From Bryobacterales bacterium (GTDB taxonomy: Bacteria; Acidobacteriota; Terriglobia; Bryobacterales; Bryobacteraceae): a stretch of 64,000 bases of DNA. The notes beneath the pieces are model-generated. The model did no database searches, was not told where the DNA came from, and saw only the letters and a list, made by a program, of their open reading frames with translations. Location of the stretch: contig JADJWL010000025.1 in NCBI GenBank assembly GCA_016716385.1, forward strand, positions 930,001 through 994,000. The letters run 5' to 3'. How positions within the stretch are numbered: position 1 is the first letter of the stretch; each line of letters begins with the position of its first letter. Below, piece after piece: positions 43,243 through 51,651 of this stretch. Both the position numbers and the translations under genes were made by a program.

Positions 43243-44234
43243 CCCTTCTTCTTGTCGACCACGTTGACGAGCGGCTCGCCTTCGGCGAAACGGGCCAAAT
43301 TCGTCTTGAACAGATTCATCCGCCGCTCCTGCACGTTATCCGAGCGATGGGCGATGTGCGGCGTGATGATCACGTTATCGAAGTTCCAGAGCGGATGGCC
43401 CTTGGGGAGCGGTTCGGGGTTTGTGACGTCGAGCCCGGCGCCAGCCAGTTTGCGGCTGTCGAGAGCCTGCATCAGAGCGTCGGTATCGATCAGCCCGCCG
43501 CGAGAGACGGCGATGAAGTAGGATCCCTGCTTCATCAATCCGAAGCGCTTCGAATTCATGAGCAGTTCGGTCTCCGCCGTCAGCGGCGCCGCGACAAAGA
43601 CGACGTCGGCTTCCGGCAGAACGGATTCGAGGCGGTCGGGAAATACCATCCGCGTGACGAACGGATTGTAGGGCATCTCCTTCGGATCGACGCCGATGAC
43701 GCGCATGCCGAATGCGTGGGCGCGCTGGGCGATCTGCGACCCGATCCCGCCGACGCCGATCACGACCGCCGTCTTGCCCATGAGTTCGATCGGCTGGTAG
43801 GCGCCGCCGGTCCACTCGCCCCGATTGCGCGACGCGAGATGGACGCCCCGCGTCAGGCCGAGCAGCAGCGCGAAGGCGTGGTCGGCGATGTTCGGACCCT
43901 GTAGAATCTTGCAGTTCGTCAGGATGACGCTGCTGTTGACGATCTCCGGCGCCCGGTACCGCTCAACTCCGGCGGAGTTGGTCTGCACCCAGCGCAAGCG
44001 CGGGCTCTCTGCGATGAGTTCCGGCGGGACGTTGCCGATCATCCCTTCGGCGTCCCTGACAGCCTCGCGCAGGCGGGCGGGATCCGTTGGGGCAGCCTCG
44101 ATCTCGACCTTCGGCGAGACGCTCTGCAATTCGGCGAGCGCGGGCGGCCTCATGCCGAACACAAGAACCTTTTTCGTTTGAGCGGGCGCAACCGCGGCCG
44201 CGAGAATCAGCAGAATCGGGAGGACTACTTGCAT
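43236..44234 (-). CDS. D-2-hydroxyacid dehydrogenase with signal peptide
   Basis: A 332-residue NAD(P)-dependent dehydrogenase of the phosphoglycerate/formate dehydrogenase family. It has the cofactor-binding GKTAVVIGVGGIGSQIAQRA, the substrate-site Arg in AVSRGGLIDTDAL, the Glu in NPEPLPKGHPLW and the catalytic His in ITPHIAHRS. The N-terminus MQVVLPILLILAAAVAPAQ is a clear Sec signal, unexpected for an enzyme that needs NAD(P)H. The ATG at 44234 is favoured over an upstream ATG (44294) by the signal peptide and by a TACAAT box 10 bases before it. Confidence 0.9.
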   Translation of the reverse strand: MQVVLPILLILAAAVAPAQTKKVLVFGMRPPALAELQSVSPKVEIEAAPTDPARLREAVRDAEGMIGNVPPELIAESPRLRWVQTNSAGVERYRAPEIVNSSVILTNCKILQGPNIADHAFALLLGLTRGVHLASRNRGEWTGGAYQPIELMGKTAVVIGVGGIGSQIAQRAHAFGMRVIGVDPKEMPYNPFVTRMVFPDRLESVLPEADVVFVAAPLTAETELLMNSKRFGLMKQGSYFIAVSRGGLIDTDALMQALDSRKLAGAGLDVTNPEPLPKGHPLWNFDNVIITPHIAHRSDNVQERRMNLFKTNLARFAEGEPLVNVVDKKKGY

Positions 44235-44244
44235 CGTCGCTGCG

Positions 44245-44250
44245 ATTGTA
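44245..44250 (-). promoter_or_regulatory. Putative -10 box (TACAAT) of the dehydrogenase gene
   Basis: TACAAT reads from 44250 to 44245, 10 bases before the ATG and 7 bases beyond the end of the upstream pectate-lyase-like gene. The dehydrogenase is therefore probably transcribed on its own. Confidence 0.4.
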
Positions 44251-44256
44251 TCGCAG

Positions 44257-45495
44257 CTATTCGACGCGCCGCGCCATCCCGACGAGCCACTCATCGACGC
44301 CGGAGGCTGGAACCTGCAGCGAGTGGCGCGTCATCGGCGTCTTCGGGTAGCCGCCCACGTCGTCCTGGCTGTCGATCTGCCGGCCTTTGCGCTCGCGAAA
44401 CTCGCGGACCAGGCGTGTATCGGCTTCATCGCGGTCTTTCGGGCGCGCTCCGGCGTTGCGCAGCACCCATTCGGTGACTTCACTCGCCGGCCGCGCGACC
44501 AGCCCTTCGGGCCACAGCGGCTTGTCCGCCAGCATCCGCACCTGCCCGTAGACGAGCGGGGCGGGCTTGCCATGGATGTCGAAGGCGAGGTTGTCGTCCA
44601 TGAATACATCGCCCTTGGGTCCCACCAGGCCCAATCCTTCGCGGGTGTTCACACCGTGGTACATCACGTTGCCCACCACGGCGATGCGCGCGTTCTGCGG
44701 CGTCACGTTGCGGCCACGCCATTCGCCTTCCGGCCAATTCACGCTGATCGCGCCAGTGCCCGGATTGTAGATCAGGTTGTTCACGACAACGCCGGTGGTG
44801 AACGCCTTGAAGTACGGGTTGCGTTGGTTGTTGTGCGCGTAGAAATTGCCGACGACGGCAATGTCGTTGGCGCTGTCATGTACCAACGTGCCCATGGAGT
44901 GCAGTCCCTTGGCATGAGAGGATTCGCGCAACCCCTCGGCGATGATGTTGTTGCTGAGGGTGATGCGGCGCGAGGTGCCGAGCGGGCCTTTGTCGCGGGG
45001 ACCGGAGACAGACATATTCTCGTCCACCGCCCAGGAGAACGAACAGTGATCGATGACGATGTTGTAGGCGTCGGGTCCGCTGGTGGAGACTTCCGGTTCG
45101 TAGCCGCTCTTCTTGGGAGCGCCGGCATCGCCGATGCGGAAGCGCATATGCTGCATCAGGATGTCGTGAGTGCGAATGGACAGACTGCCGCGGATGACGG
45201 TGATGCCGGGCGACGGCGCCGTCTGTCCGGCGATCGTGATGAACGGTTCGGTGAGCGCGAGGTCCTGCTTCTGCAGGTCGATGACGCCGCCCACTTCGAA
45301 GACGACGATGCGCGGGCCTTTGGTCTCAAGCGCGGCGCGCAGCGAGCCTGGGCCCGCGGTATCGAGGTTCGTCACCCGGAGGACCTGGCCGCCGCTGCCG
45401 GCACGGGTGTGAATGCCGAAGCCCTGCGCGCCCGGGAAGACCGCGGCGCCGAGCATGGCTGGAAGAAGGATGCAGGATATCTGGAGAAGTCTCAT
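44257..45495 (-). CDS. Secreted pectate-lyase-like right-handed beta-helix protein
   Basis: A 412-residue exported protein resembling polysaccharide lyase family 1. The signal peptide (MRLLQISCILLPAMLGAAV) is followed by the typical opening FPGAQGFGIHTRAGSGGQVL and TNLDTAGPGSLRAALE. Beta-helix coils include PFITIAGQTAPSPGITVIRG, IVIDHCSFSWAVDENMS and ITLSNNIIAEGLRES. PL1 enzymes cut pectate by beta-elimination using Ca2+ and Arg. The family fit is good, but I cannot confirm the catalytic Arg. Its ATG overlaps the stop of the holin-4-like gene by four bases, so the two form an operon. Confidence 0.88.
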   Translation of the reverse strand: MRLLQISCILLPAMLGAAVFPGAQGFGIHTRAGSGGQVLRVTNLDTAGPGSLRAALETKGPRIVVFEVGGVIDLQKQDLALTEPFITIAGQTAPSPGITVIRGSLSIRTHDILMQHMRFRIGDAGAPKKSGYEPEVSTSGPDAYNIVIDHCSFSWAVDENMSVSGPRDKGPLGTSRRITLSNNIIAEGLRESSHAKGLHSMGTLVHDSANDIAVVGNFYAHNNQRNPYFKAFTTGVVVNNLIYNPGTGAISVNWPEGEWRGRNVTPQNARIAVVGNVMYHGVNTREGLGLVGPKGDVFMDDNLAFDIHGKPAPLVYGQVRMLADKPLWPEGLVARPASEVTEWVLRNAGARPKDRDEADTRLVREFRERKGRQIDSQDDVGGYPKTPMTRHSLQVPASGVDEWLVGMARRVE

Positions 45496-45836
45496 GACGA
45501 TGTGAATACGGCCCGCACGATCACGTTCAGCAGGCTAAGGAACAGTGCGCCAAAGAACGCCGGCAGGAATCCGTCGATGCGGAAGCCCGGAACCAGCGCC
45601 GCCGCTAACTTCAGGATAATCGCGTTCACGATCCACCAGAACAGACCGAGCGTCAGGATCGTGAGCGGGAACGTGATGAACTTCAACAGCAGTCCAAGCG
45701 TGCTGTTGAGAAATCCCACGGCAACCGCGGCGAACAGAGCCGCGCCCACGCCTGCGATCGTGAAGCCCGGAATCACGCGCGCCACGACAAGGAGCAGCAG
45801 AGCGCTCAGGACCCAGTTCACGAGAACCTGTGTCAT
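45492..45836 (-). CDS. Phage holin-4 / YvlD-like small membrane protein
   Basis: A 114-residue protein with four membrane segments: LVNWVLSALLLLVVARVIPGF, GAALFAAVAVGFLNSTLG, LTILTLGLFWWIVNAIILKL and FLPAFFGALFLSLLNVIV. This matches the holin-4-superfamily/YvlD group found in many bacteria outside phages, of unclear role and often in envelope-stress contexts. There is no endolysin beside it, so it is not a lysis module. TACCAT lies 6 bases before the ATG. It is the first gene of a two-gene operon with the pectate-lyase-like protein. Confidence 0.9.
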   Translation of the reverse strand: MTQVLVNWVLSALLLLVVARVIPGFTIAGVGAALFAAVAVGFLNSTLGLLLKFITFPLTILTLGLFWWIVNAIILKLAAALVPGFRIDGFLPAFFGALFLSLLNVIVRAVFTSS

Positions 45837-45842
45837 GAGCGG

Positions 45843-45848
45843 ATGGTA
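45843..45848 (-). promoter_or_regulatory. Putative -10 box (TACCAT) of the holin-4-like gene
   Basis: TACCAT reads from 45848 to 45843, with 6 bases to the ATG at 45836. It is divergent from the ftsY box about 75 bases away. Confidence 0.35.
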
Positions 45849-45919
45849 CGGGTTTGCGTCCGGCGAGTCAAGCGTTAGCCGGTGCGGGCGGCTCAGGATG
45901 GGCTGGAGGGGCCGGCTGG

Positions 45920-45925
45920 TACAAT
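45920..45925 (+). promoter_or_regulatory. Putative -10 box (TACAAT) of ftsY
   Basis: TACAAT lies 9 bases before the ftsY ATG, predicting a leader of only about 2-3 bases. GCAGAAAA between them is not a clear ribosome site. Confidence 0.4.
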
Positions 45926-45934
45926 GGCAGAAAA

Positions 45935-46882
45935 ATGATCCAAACTCTGTTTGGTTCCGTGGAGCAGGAACCGTCGCTCCTCGAGCGCCTGAAGGCGGGA
46001 GTCGCCAAGACGCGGTCCGGCCTGGTCGGTCACCTGGAAGACGCGCTGGCCGGCCGCAAGGAGATCGATGCCGACCTGCTCGATGAACTGGAATACACGC
46101 TGATCAGCGCAGATATCGGCGCCCGGACGACTGCGGAGATTCTAGAGCGCATCCGGCAGCGGGTGGACCGGCACCTGACGGGCGATTCGGGCGAACTGCG
46201 CAACCTGATCCGCGAGCACCTGCTCGAGGTGTTGCAGGCGTCGGAACGGCCGATGGCGCGGGTGGCGAATCCGCCGGCGGTGGTCATGGTGGTGGGCGTC
46301 AACGGTGCCGGCAAGACCACGACGATCGGCAAGCTCGCGCAACGTTACAAGAACGAAGGCCGGAGTGTGCTGCTGTGCGCCGCCGATACGTTCCGCGCCG
46401 CGGCGATTGACCAGTTGGACATCTGGGCGCAGCGGACCGGCTGCGAGATGATCCGTCAGAAGCAGGGCGTGGATCCAAGCGCAGTGCTGTTTGACGCGCT
46501 GCAGGCAGCAGCGGCGAGGCGCGTCGACTACGTGATCGCCGACACAGCCGGGCGGTTGCAGACGAAGAGCAACCTGATGGCGGAGCTCGAGAAGATGCGC
46601 CGCACCGCCGCCCGCGTGATTCCCGGGGCCCCGCACGAAGTGCTGCTGGTGCTGGACGGAACGACCGGCCAGAACGGCCTCGAACAGGCGCGCAAGTTCA
46701 CCGAGACGTCCGGGGTCACCGGCATCGTGCTGACCAAACTCGACGGCACGGCCAAGGGCGGCATCGTGGTGGCGATCGCGCGAGAGCTGAACTTACCTAT
46801 CCGCTACGTCGGCGTTGGCGAGAAGGCGGAAGATCTCTTGCCGTTCGAGGCCGAAACGTACATCCAGTCGTTATTCGAATGA
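45935..46882 (+). CDS. ftsY: Signal recognition particle receptor FtsY
   Basis: SRP receptor GTPase that docks ribosome-nascent-chain complexes at the Sec translocon. The 315-residue protein has the N domain (about 15-105) and the G domain with G1 GVNGAGKTTTIGK (from 121), DTFRAAA, G3 DTAGR (203-207) and G4 TKLD (267-270), ending with GVGEKAEDLLPFE. It lacks the long acidic A domain of some FtsY proteins, as is common. The ATG at 45935 is chosen over an earlier in-frame start because TACAAT lies between them. ribD overlaps its stop by four bases. Confidence 0.97.
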   Translation: MIQTLFGSVEQEPSLLERLKAGVAKTRSGLVGHLEDALAGRKEIDADLLDELEYTLISADIGARTTAEILERIRQRVDRHLTGDSGELRNLIREHLLEVLQASERPMARVANPPAVVMVVGVNGAGKTTTIGKLAQRYKNEGRSVLLCAADTFRAAAIDQLDIWAQRTGCEMIRQKQGVDPSAVLFDALQAAAARRVDYVIADTAGRLQTKSNLMAELEKMRRTAARVIPGAPHEVLLVLDGTTGQNGLEQARKFTETSGVTGIVLTKLDGTAKGGIVVAIARELNLPIRYVGVGEKAEDLLPFEAETYIQSLFE

Positions 46883-47985
46883 ACGACGCTGCCTTCATGA
46901 GAGAGGCGTTGGACCTGGCCCGGAGTGGTGTGGGCCAGGCCAGCCCGAACCCCCTGGTTGGCGCAGTCCTGGTGCGGGACGGCGAGGTGGTGGGGCGGGG
47001 CTTCCACACGTACGCCGGAGTGAGGCACGCCGAGGCGGTTGCGCTGGCCGAAGCGGGCGACCGCGCGCGAGGCGCCACTCTCTACCTGAACCTGGAGCCG
47101 TGCAGCCACGAGGGCCGCACGGGGCCGTGCGCCGATGCGCTCGTCGCGGCGGGCGTCACGCGGGTGGTCGCGGCGATGGAGGATCCCAACCCCCTGGTGT
47201 CGGGCAAGGGTCTGGCAAAGCTGCGCGAGGCGGGGGTTGTGGTCGAGATTGCCGCAGAGTTCACCGCCGAAGCCCGCAAGCTGAACGAAGGCTTCGTGCA
47301 CTTCATGCGCACGGGCCGTCCGCAGGTGACGCTGAAGAGCGCGCTCACTCTCGACGGCAAGATTGCCGCACCCGACGACAACACCGGCTGGATTACAAGC
47401 GAGACCGCGCGCCGCCATGTCCAGGCCCTGCGGCACGCATCCGACGCGATCCTCACCGGCATTGGCACGGTGCTGGCCGATGATTGTCTGCTGAACGATC
47501 GGACGGGCGGGCCGCGCGGCCGTCCCCTGCTGCGCATCGTATTGGACTCGGTCCTGCGCCTGCCGTTGAATAGCAAGCTGGTCACCAGCGCCGCGGACGA
47601 TGTTCTCGTGGTCGGAACCTCTGCCGCTTCCCCGGAACGGCGGGTGGCGTTGGAACGGGCCGGTGTGCGCGTTCTGCTGTTCGACGGTCCCGGGGGCCGC
47701 ACGGATCTGCACTCGCTCGTCGCCTGGCTGGGCCGCGAGCGGTACCTGACGCTGATGATCGAGGCCGGCAGTAAGTTGAACTGGGCGGTGCTTGAGGCCG
47801 ACCTGGTGGACAAGGTGTTCATCTACTATGGCGCCAAGATCCTCGGCGGACTGCAGGCGCTGCCGATGGCGGGCGGCGCAGGCAGGCGAAGGCGGATTGA
47901 TGCCATCCGCGTCTACGACCTGACGCTGCATGCCGTGGCTCCAGACGAGTTCGCCGTGGAGGGCTATGTTCACCGGGATTATTGA
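46879..47985 (+). CDS. ribD: Bifunctional riboflavin biosynthesis deaminase/reductase RibD
   Basis: Catalyses two consecutive riboflavin-pathway steps: deamination of the pyrimidine intermediate, then NADPH-dependent reduction of its ribose. The 368-residue protein has an N-terminal cytidine-deaminase-like zinc site, His50/Glu52 in RHAEAVAL with Cys75 and Cys84 in EPCSHEGRTGPC. The C-terminal reductase includes TLKSALTLDGKIA and the end EAGSKLNWAVLEADLVD. The ATG overlaps the ftsY stop (ATGA). ribE overlaps its last 20 bases in another frame. Confidence 0.96.
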   Translation: MNDAAFMREALDLARSGVGQASPNPLVGAVLVRDGEVVGRGFHTYAGVRHAEAVALAEAGDRARGATLYLNLEPCSHEGRTGPCADALVAAGVTRVVAAMEDPNPLVSGKGLAKLREAGVVVEIAAEFTAEARKLNEGFVHFMRTGRPQVTLKSALTLDGKIAAPDDNTGWITSETARRHVQALRHASDAILTGIGTVLADDCLLNDRTGGPRGRPLLRIVLDSVLRLPLNSKLVTSAADDVLVVGTSAASPERRVALERAGVRVLLFDGPGGRTDLHSLVAWLGRERYLTLMIEAGSKLNWAVLEADLVDKVFIYYGAKILGGLQALPMAGGAGRRRRIDAIRVYDLTLHAVAPDEFAVEGYVHRDY

Positions 47986-48607
47986 GGAACTGGGCACGGT
48001 CGAAGCGATCGAATCCCGCGCCGCCGGGGCGCGGTTCCGTTTCGGCTGCACGGCGCTCAACGATCTGACCGTTGGCGCCAGTGTCGCCGTGAATGGCGTC
48101 TGCCTGACCGCGCTTGAGCCGTCCACTCGGGGGTTCACTGCCGACCTCGCGCCCGAGACGCTGCGGCGCTCGAATCTCGGCGACCTGCGCGTCGGGTCGC
48201 GGGTGAATCTGGAGCGCCCGTTGACGCCCACCAGCCGGCTCAGCGGGCACATCGTCCAGGGCCATGTGGACGGAGCGGGCCAACTGATTGCCCTCGATCC
48301 TCTCGGCGATGACAACTGGTGGCTGCGCGTGCGCATCCCGCCGGAACTCGACCGGTACCTGGTGTTCAAAGGCTCGATCGCGCTGGACGGGATCAGCCTG
48401 ACTGTCGCTTCGATCGAGGGCGGAGAACTGGCGGTGACGATCATCCCGCACACCTACCGCCAGACCAACCTGTGTACGCGGCGTCCTGGCGAGCGGATTA
48501 ACATCGAGTGCGACATCCTGGCCAAGCACGTGGAGAAACTGCTGGGACGCATCGAGGCCGGAACCGGGCTGACACTGGACAAGTTGCGCGGCGCCGGCTT
48601 CGCGTAA
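47966..48607 (+). CDS. ribE: Riboflavin synthase, alpha subunit
   Basis: Dismutates two lumazine molecules into riboflavin and a pyrimidine. The 213-residue protein has the two internally repeated lumazine-binding barrels of the family: MFTGIIEELGTVEAI with VNGVCLTAL in the first, and LSGHIVQGHVDGAGQL with LDGISLTV in the second. MFTGIIE is the canonical N-terminus, so ATG 47966, inside the ribD end, is the start and translation is probably coupled. The other rib genes (ribA/B, ribH) are not in this window. Confidence 0.97.
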   Translation: MFTGIIEELGTVEAIESRAAGARFRFGCTALNDLTVGASVAVNGVCLTALEPSTRGFTADLAPETLRRSNLGDLRVGSRVNLERPLTPTSRLSGHIVQGHVDGAGQLIALDPLGDDNWWLRVRIPPELDRYLVFKGSIALDGISLTVASIEGGELAVTIIPHTYRQTNLCTRRPGERINIECDILAKHVEKLLGRIEAGTGLTLDKLRGAGFA

Positions 48608-48619
48608 GGATCTGGGCCG

Positions 48620-50440
48620 TTACGGCCGCGGGGCTTCGGCCGTCGGCGTGTTGGCATTCGACGTCAGCCCGCCGTCGATCTGAATCGAAACGTACGATCC
48701 GGTCACCTGTACGGCGGCGAAGTGGCGGTCGCCGTCCTTGCTCCATGTGCCGAAGCCGCTGAACACGACCGTGTCCGGTTCTCCCTCGGCTCCCCTCTGA
48801 AGAAAGCACCGCGCCGACGCCAGATTTTCCATGCGGAACGTTCCGCCGCGATCCCCTGCTGCCTGGTTCGTGTACTCGAACGACCCGTTGCGGCCGCGGG
48901 CATCGCAGGGGATCGAATACGAGTAGGAGAACCGGTCGCCCAACTGGGATGTCACGTCCGCCCGGGATCCGCTCAGAACCGCGCGCGAGGTGGACGCCGG
49001 CAGAACGGCCTGGATGCGCAGGATCGGGTTCAGTTCCGAATCCGGCCCGGCCACGAAGGCGCGCGCCCTTTCGTAGGACGGATGCGGCCACGTGAAGTCC
49101 GCGAAAGGAAGGAAGAAATCGCTGTCGAAGCGGAAGACCGTCTGCCCGCCGGCGCCTCTCTCGAAAGAAGCAGGACCGCGATAGGGAAACGAAACGGGTG
49201 GGATGGCGCCGTTGTTCTGCTCGAGGATGTTGAGAAGCAGAGTCTGGACGAAGAAGCCGCGGAACAGCGGATTCCCGATGAACCTGCCGGTCTCGAGATC
49301 AACGGCGGACACCGACAACTCGAGCGGATCGTCCAGCATCAGGACGTTCTCGAAATCGTAAGTGAGCTTCGGGAAGGCGAGGCGCCCGTCATGGCCGAAC
49401 AGCCCAAGCGTGATTCCCAAAACCGAGAGCGGGGACTCCGGCGGCTCGGCAAGCAGGCTGGCAGGCGGCAGCAACGACAACAGCACCGGTATCGTGCCCC
49501 CGCTGGGTTCGCCGAACTGCACCTGCACCTGTCCCTGCAGGTGGGAGCGCGCGGACGCCGCGTTGCCTCCCAGCGCGGGGACGTTCACGTAGAAATCGTC
49601 GGCGACGGCCGAGTGCGTCGAGTTTACGGTATAGACTTGCAACGTATTGGGCGGAAGGTCTGGGCAGCGATCGCCGCAAGGCGCCCCCGCGGGCTCTTTC
49701 GTCGACCAGTGGATGTGCGGATGCAGGCTGGTGCCGGGTCCGAAGATCGTGGAGCAGCGAAGACCGGGTCCGCACATCGGCAACGGGATACGCACCGGGT
49801 CGCCGTCGACGTTGTCCGACAGCGGCAGGAACGTGCTGCCGCGGAAGGTGACGTCGAGGAGGCCGTCGGGGCGCTGTTCGAAGACGAGGCCGGACGAGCC
49901 GTAGATGCCGGGGAAACGGAAGGCGGTGCCCCGCAGGCGGGGATTGGCCGCGGCAAGTGCGTTATAGAACGAGTTGAAGAAGTTGACCTTGTATTCGAAG
50001 TTGGTCACCTCTCCGGTGACCAGATCGAGGTCGCCTTCCGAGACGCCTCCGAGCGAGTCGAAAACGAAGTTCTCGCGGACCGGGAACGCGTACGTAAGCG
50101 GCGCGCGCATCCGCGTGTTTTCGCCGCGCAGGTTGCCGGGGTGCACGATCTCGAAGTGCGCCTTGCCGCGAACGGGCGGCCAGAAGCGAATCTCAACGAG
50201 TCCACTCAAGTGACTTTGGTAGATCGCGGGTCCGCCGAAGAGGACATTGCTGCACGTGCCGAACGGCAGGTTCTCGGGATCGGGGCAGTCGGCAATCCGG
50301 ACGGCATCGCCGAAGTAGCTGCTCTTCTCAACGACCGGTAGTGTCTGAAGCAGGCCAGGCGGCAGGCGCAACGGCTGAGGCAGGGGTGGCTTTGCGAGCG
50401 CCAGCAGAGGCAGCATGCACACGAGCGCCACGCTCTTCAT
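48620..50440 (-). CDS. Secreted protein of unknown function (606 residues), last gene of the GMC operon
   Basis: I do not recognise the full protein. The signal peptide is MKSVALVCMLPLLALA. The body is beta-rich with cysteine-containing segments near the start (RIADCPDPENLPFGTCSNVLF) and middle (GPGLRCSTIFGP, APCGDRCPDLPP), probably forming disulfides. Repeated phrases about film-like beta strands (GSTFLPLSDNVDGDPVRIPL, SDFFLPFADFTWPHPSYER) suggest related sandwich domains. The C-terminus (DTVVFSGFGTWSKDGDRHFA) loosely resembles small accessory sandwich domains of other secreted proteins. Its ATG overlaps the stop of the SGNH-like gene by four bases, so it belongs to the five-gene operon. Confidence 0.82.
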   Translation of the reverse strand: MKSVALVCMLPLLALAKPPLPQPLRLPPGLLQTLPVVEKSSYFGDAVRIADCPDPENLPFGTCSNVLFGGPAIYQSHLSGLVEIRFWPPVRGKAHFEIVHPGNLRGENTRMRAPLTYAFPVRENFVFDSLGGVSEGDLDLVTGEVTNFEYKVNFFNSFYNALAAANPRLRGTAFRFPGIYGSSGLVFEQRPDGLLDVTFRGSTFLPLSDNVDGDPVRIPLPMCGPGLRCSTIFGPGTSLHPHIHWSTKEPAGAPCGDRCPDLPPNTLQVYTVNSTHSAVADDFYVNVPALGGNAASARSHLQGQVQVQFGEPSGGTIPVLLSLLPPASLLAEPPESPLSVLGITLGLFGHDGRLAFPKLTYDFENVLMLDDPLELSVSAVDLETGRFIGNPLFRGFFVQTLLLNILEQNNGAIPPVSFPYRGPASFERGAGGQTVFRFDSDFFLPFADFTWPHPSYERARAFVAGPDSELNPILRIQAVLPASTSRAVLSGSRADVTSQLGDRFSYSYSIPCDARGRNGSFEYTNQAAGDRGGTFRMENLASARCFLQRGAEGEPDTVVFSGFGTWSKDGDRHFAAVQVTGSYVSIQIDGGLTSNANTPTAEAPRP

Positions 50441-51651
50441 TCCGACGCCTCCTGGCGCCTTACCGCCGGATACCGTCCCGCCGGATCGGCCGCCGCGGCG
50501 GCTGCCACATCCACCAGCGGGAAACTCGTCGCATGGGAGCGGTTGATGAGTTCCAGCAGTTCATTGGCGATGGCGGCATGGCCGGTCTGGCCGGGGAACA
50601 GGCCGTTCAGCAGGTAGAAACCGCCGAGGTAGTCGGCTGTCAGCACGCGGGACCCGGTGGCGAATCCGCTTTGCCGCACGCGGCGAAAGAGTGCGGCAAG
50701 ATCGTAGAGCGCCGCCTGATGCGCCTGGGCCGACGCGGTGATCTCGGCGTTGAGCGCCTGCACACGCTGGCGGATGGCTGCAGCGGCGGTGGCGCGAACG
50801 AGTCCGCCTTCAGGCAGGCTCTCGGGCTCGCCCGTCTCCAACTGCGATCCGATGGCCATGAGCCCGTGAATCGTGAGCCAATCCCCTTCCTCGACGCCGT
50901 ACAGGCGCCGCAGCACGTCCGGCGGCGCGCCGATCAAGCGGTGTGCCTCTGAGACGCGGGTGAAGTACGCCGTGTCAAAGGGGTCCGGGATGTTGGCCGC
51001 CAGCAGCGCGGGGAAGCGCCCGCTGACACGGGTGAGGATCTCGTCGTAGGCCTGGCGGAAGGCGGTGACAGTGGGTAAGCGGTCTGGAGCGCCAGAGGTC
51101 GCGCCATCGAGCACATCGGCATAGCCCAAGGCCACCAGGGCGATCGTAGGATTCAACTGCTCGGCGCTCTCAACTTGCGACCACAGTGGCAGGTTTTCGC
51201 CGAGCAGCAGCGGCGAGAAGCCGAGGATGAAATTCAACGTGGTCTGGTACATGTCATCGAGATGCACCAGCGGGGGTGTGGGCCGGTCGCGCAGGGCACC
51301 GGCGACGGTCATCCCCGGCACGGACAGGTTGAAGACGAACAGCGGAGGAGGAAACTGCACGCGAACGGTTGTTTGCAGGGGTGCGGGCACCCGGACGGGC
51401 AGGCGGGGTTGCCCAGGCACGTGCCCCAATCCCGGAGCCTCGAGCAGCGGTTGGGGGAAATTGGCCCCCATCTGCTTCGCGACGAGTGCCGGGAAGGATT
51501 TTTCCTGCCCGGCGCGGTGAAGACCGAAATCCGCCATGCCCGCGGCCAAGCCTTCGCCGAGAACGACAAACGTGGCTGTGTCGAGACGGCGCGGCGTCTG
51601 CGCGCAGAGAGGCAGCGCGGCAGCCAGGATGAATGCAGTCAGCGTCCTCAT
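50437..51651 (-). CDS. SGNH/GDSL-hydrolase-like secreted protein with degenerate active site
   Basis: A 404-residue exported protein (signal MRTLTAFILAAALPLCAQ). The order of blocks matches SGNH hydrolases: block I FVVLGEGLAAGMADF, an oxyanion-region LNPTIALVALGYADVLDG, and the last block GGFYLLNGLFPGQTGHAAIAN. The catalytic residues are altered, however. GDS is GEG, block III G-x-N-D is GYAD, and the usual D-G-x-H-P is N-G-L-F-P. It is therefore probably not a hydrolase but a binding or structural protein. The start and stop overlap its neighbours by four bases each. Confidence 0.75.
   Translation of the reverse strand: MRTLTAFILAAALPLCAQTPRRLDTATFVVLGEGLAAGMADFGLHRAGQEKSFPALVAKQMGANFPQPLLEAPGLGHVPGQPRLPVRVPAPLQTTVRVQFPPPLFVFNLSVPGMTVAGALRDRPTPPLVHLDDMYQTTLNFILGFSPLLLGENLPLWSQVESAEQLNPTIALVALGYADVLDGATSGAPDRLPTVTAFRQAYDEILTRVSGRFPALLAANIPDPFDTAYFTRVSEAHRLIGAPPDVLRRLYGVEEGDWLTIHGLMAIGSQLETGEPESLPEGGLVRATAAAAIRQRVQALNAEITASAQAHQAALYDLAALFRRVRQSGFATGSRVLTADYLGGFYLLNGLFPGQTGHAAIANELLELINRSHATSFPLVDVAAAAAADPAGRYPAVRRQEASE

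Noticed and set aside
45492..45836. Holin-4-like gene as evidence of a prophage
   Set aside because: No endolysin, phage structural gene, integrase or attachment site is nearby. This family is widespread in bacterial chromosomes.
48615..48627. GGCCG-TTA-CGGCC hairpin after ribE as a terminator
   Set aside because: Only 5 bp with a 3-base loop and no U-tract. It overlaps the stop codon of the convergent gene and is common by chance at this GC content.
48722..50341. 539-codon plus-strand open frame antisense to the 606-residue protein
   Set aside because: The sense gene has a signal peptide and is coupled to the operon by a four-base overlap. The antisense product is Arg/Glu-rich without recognisable features.
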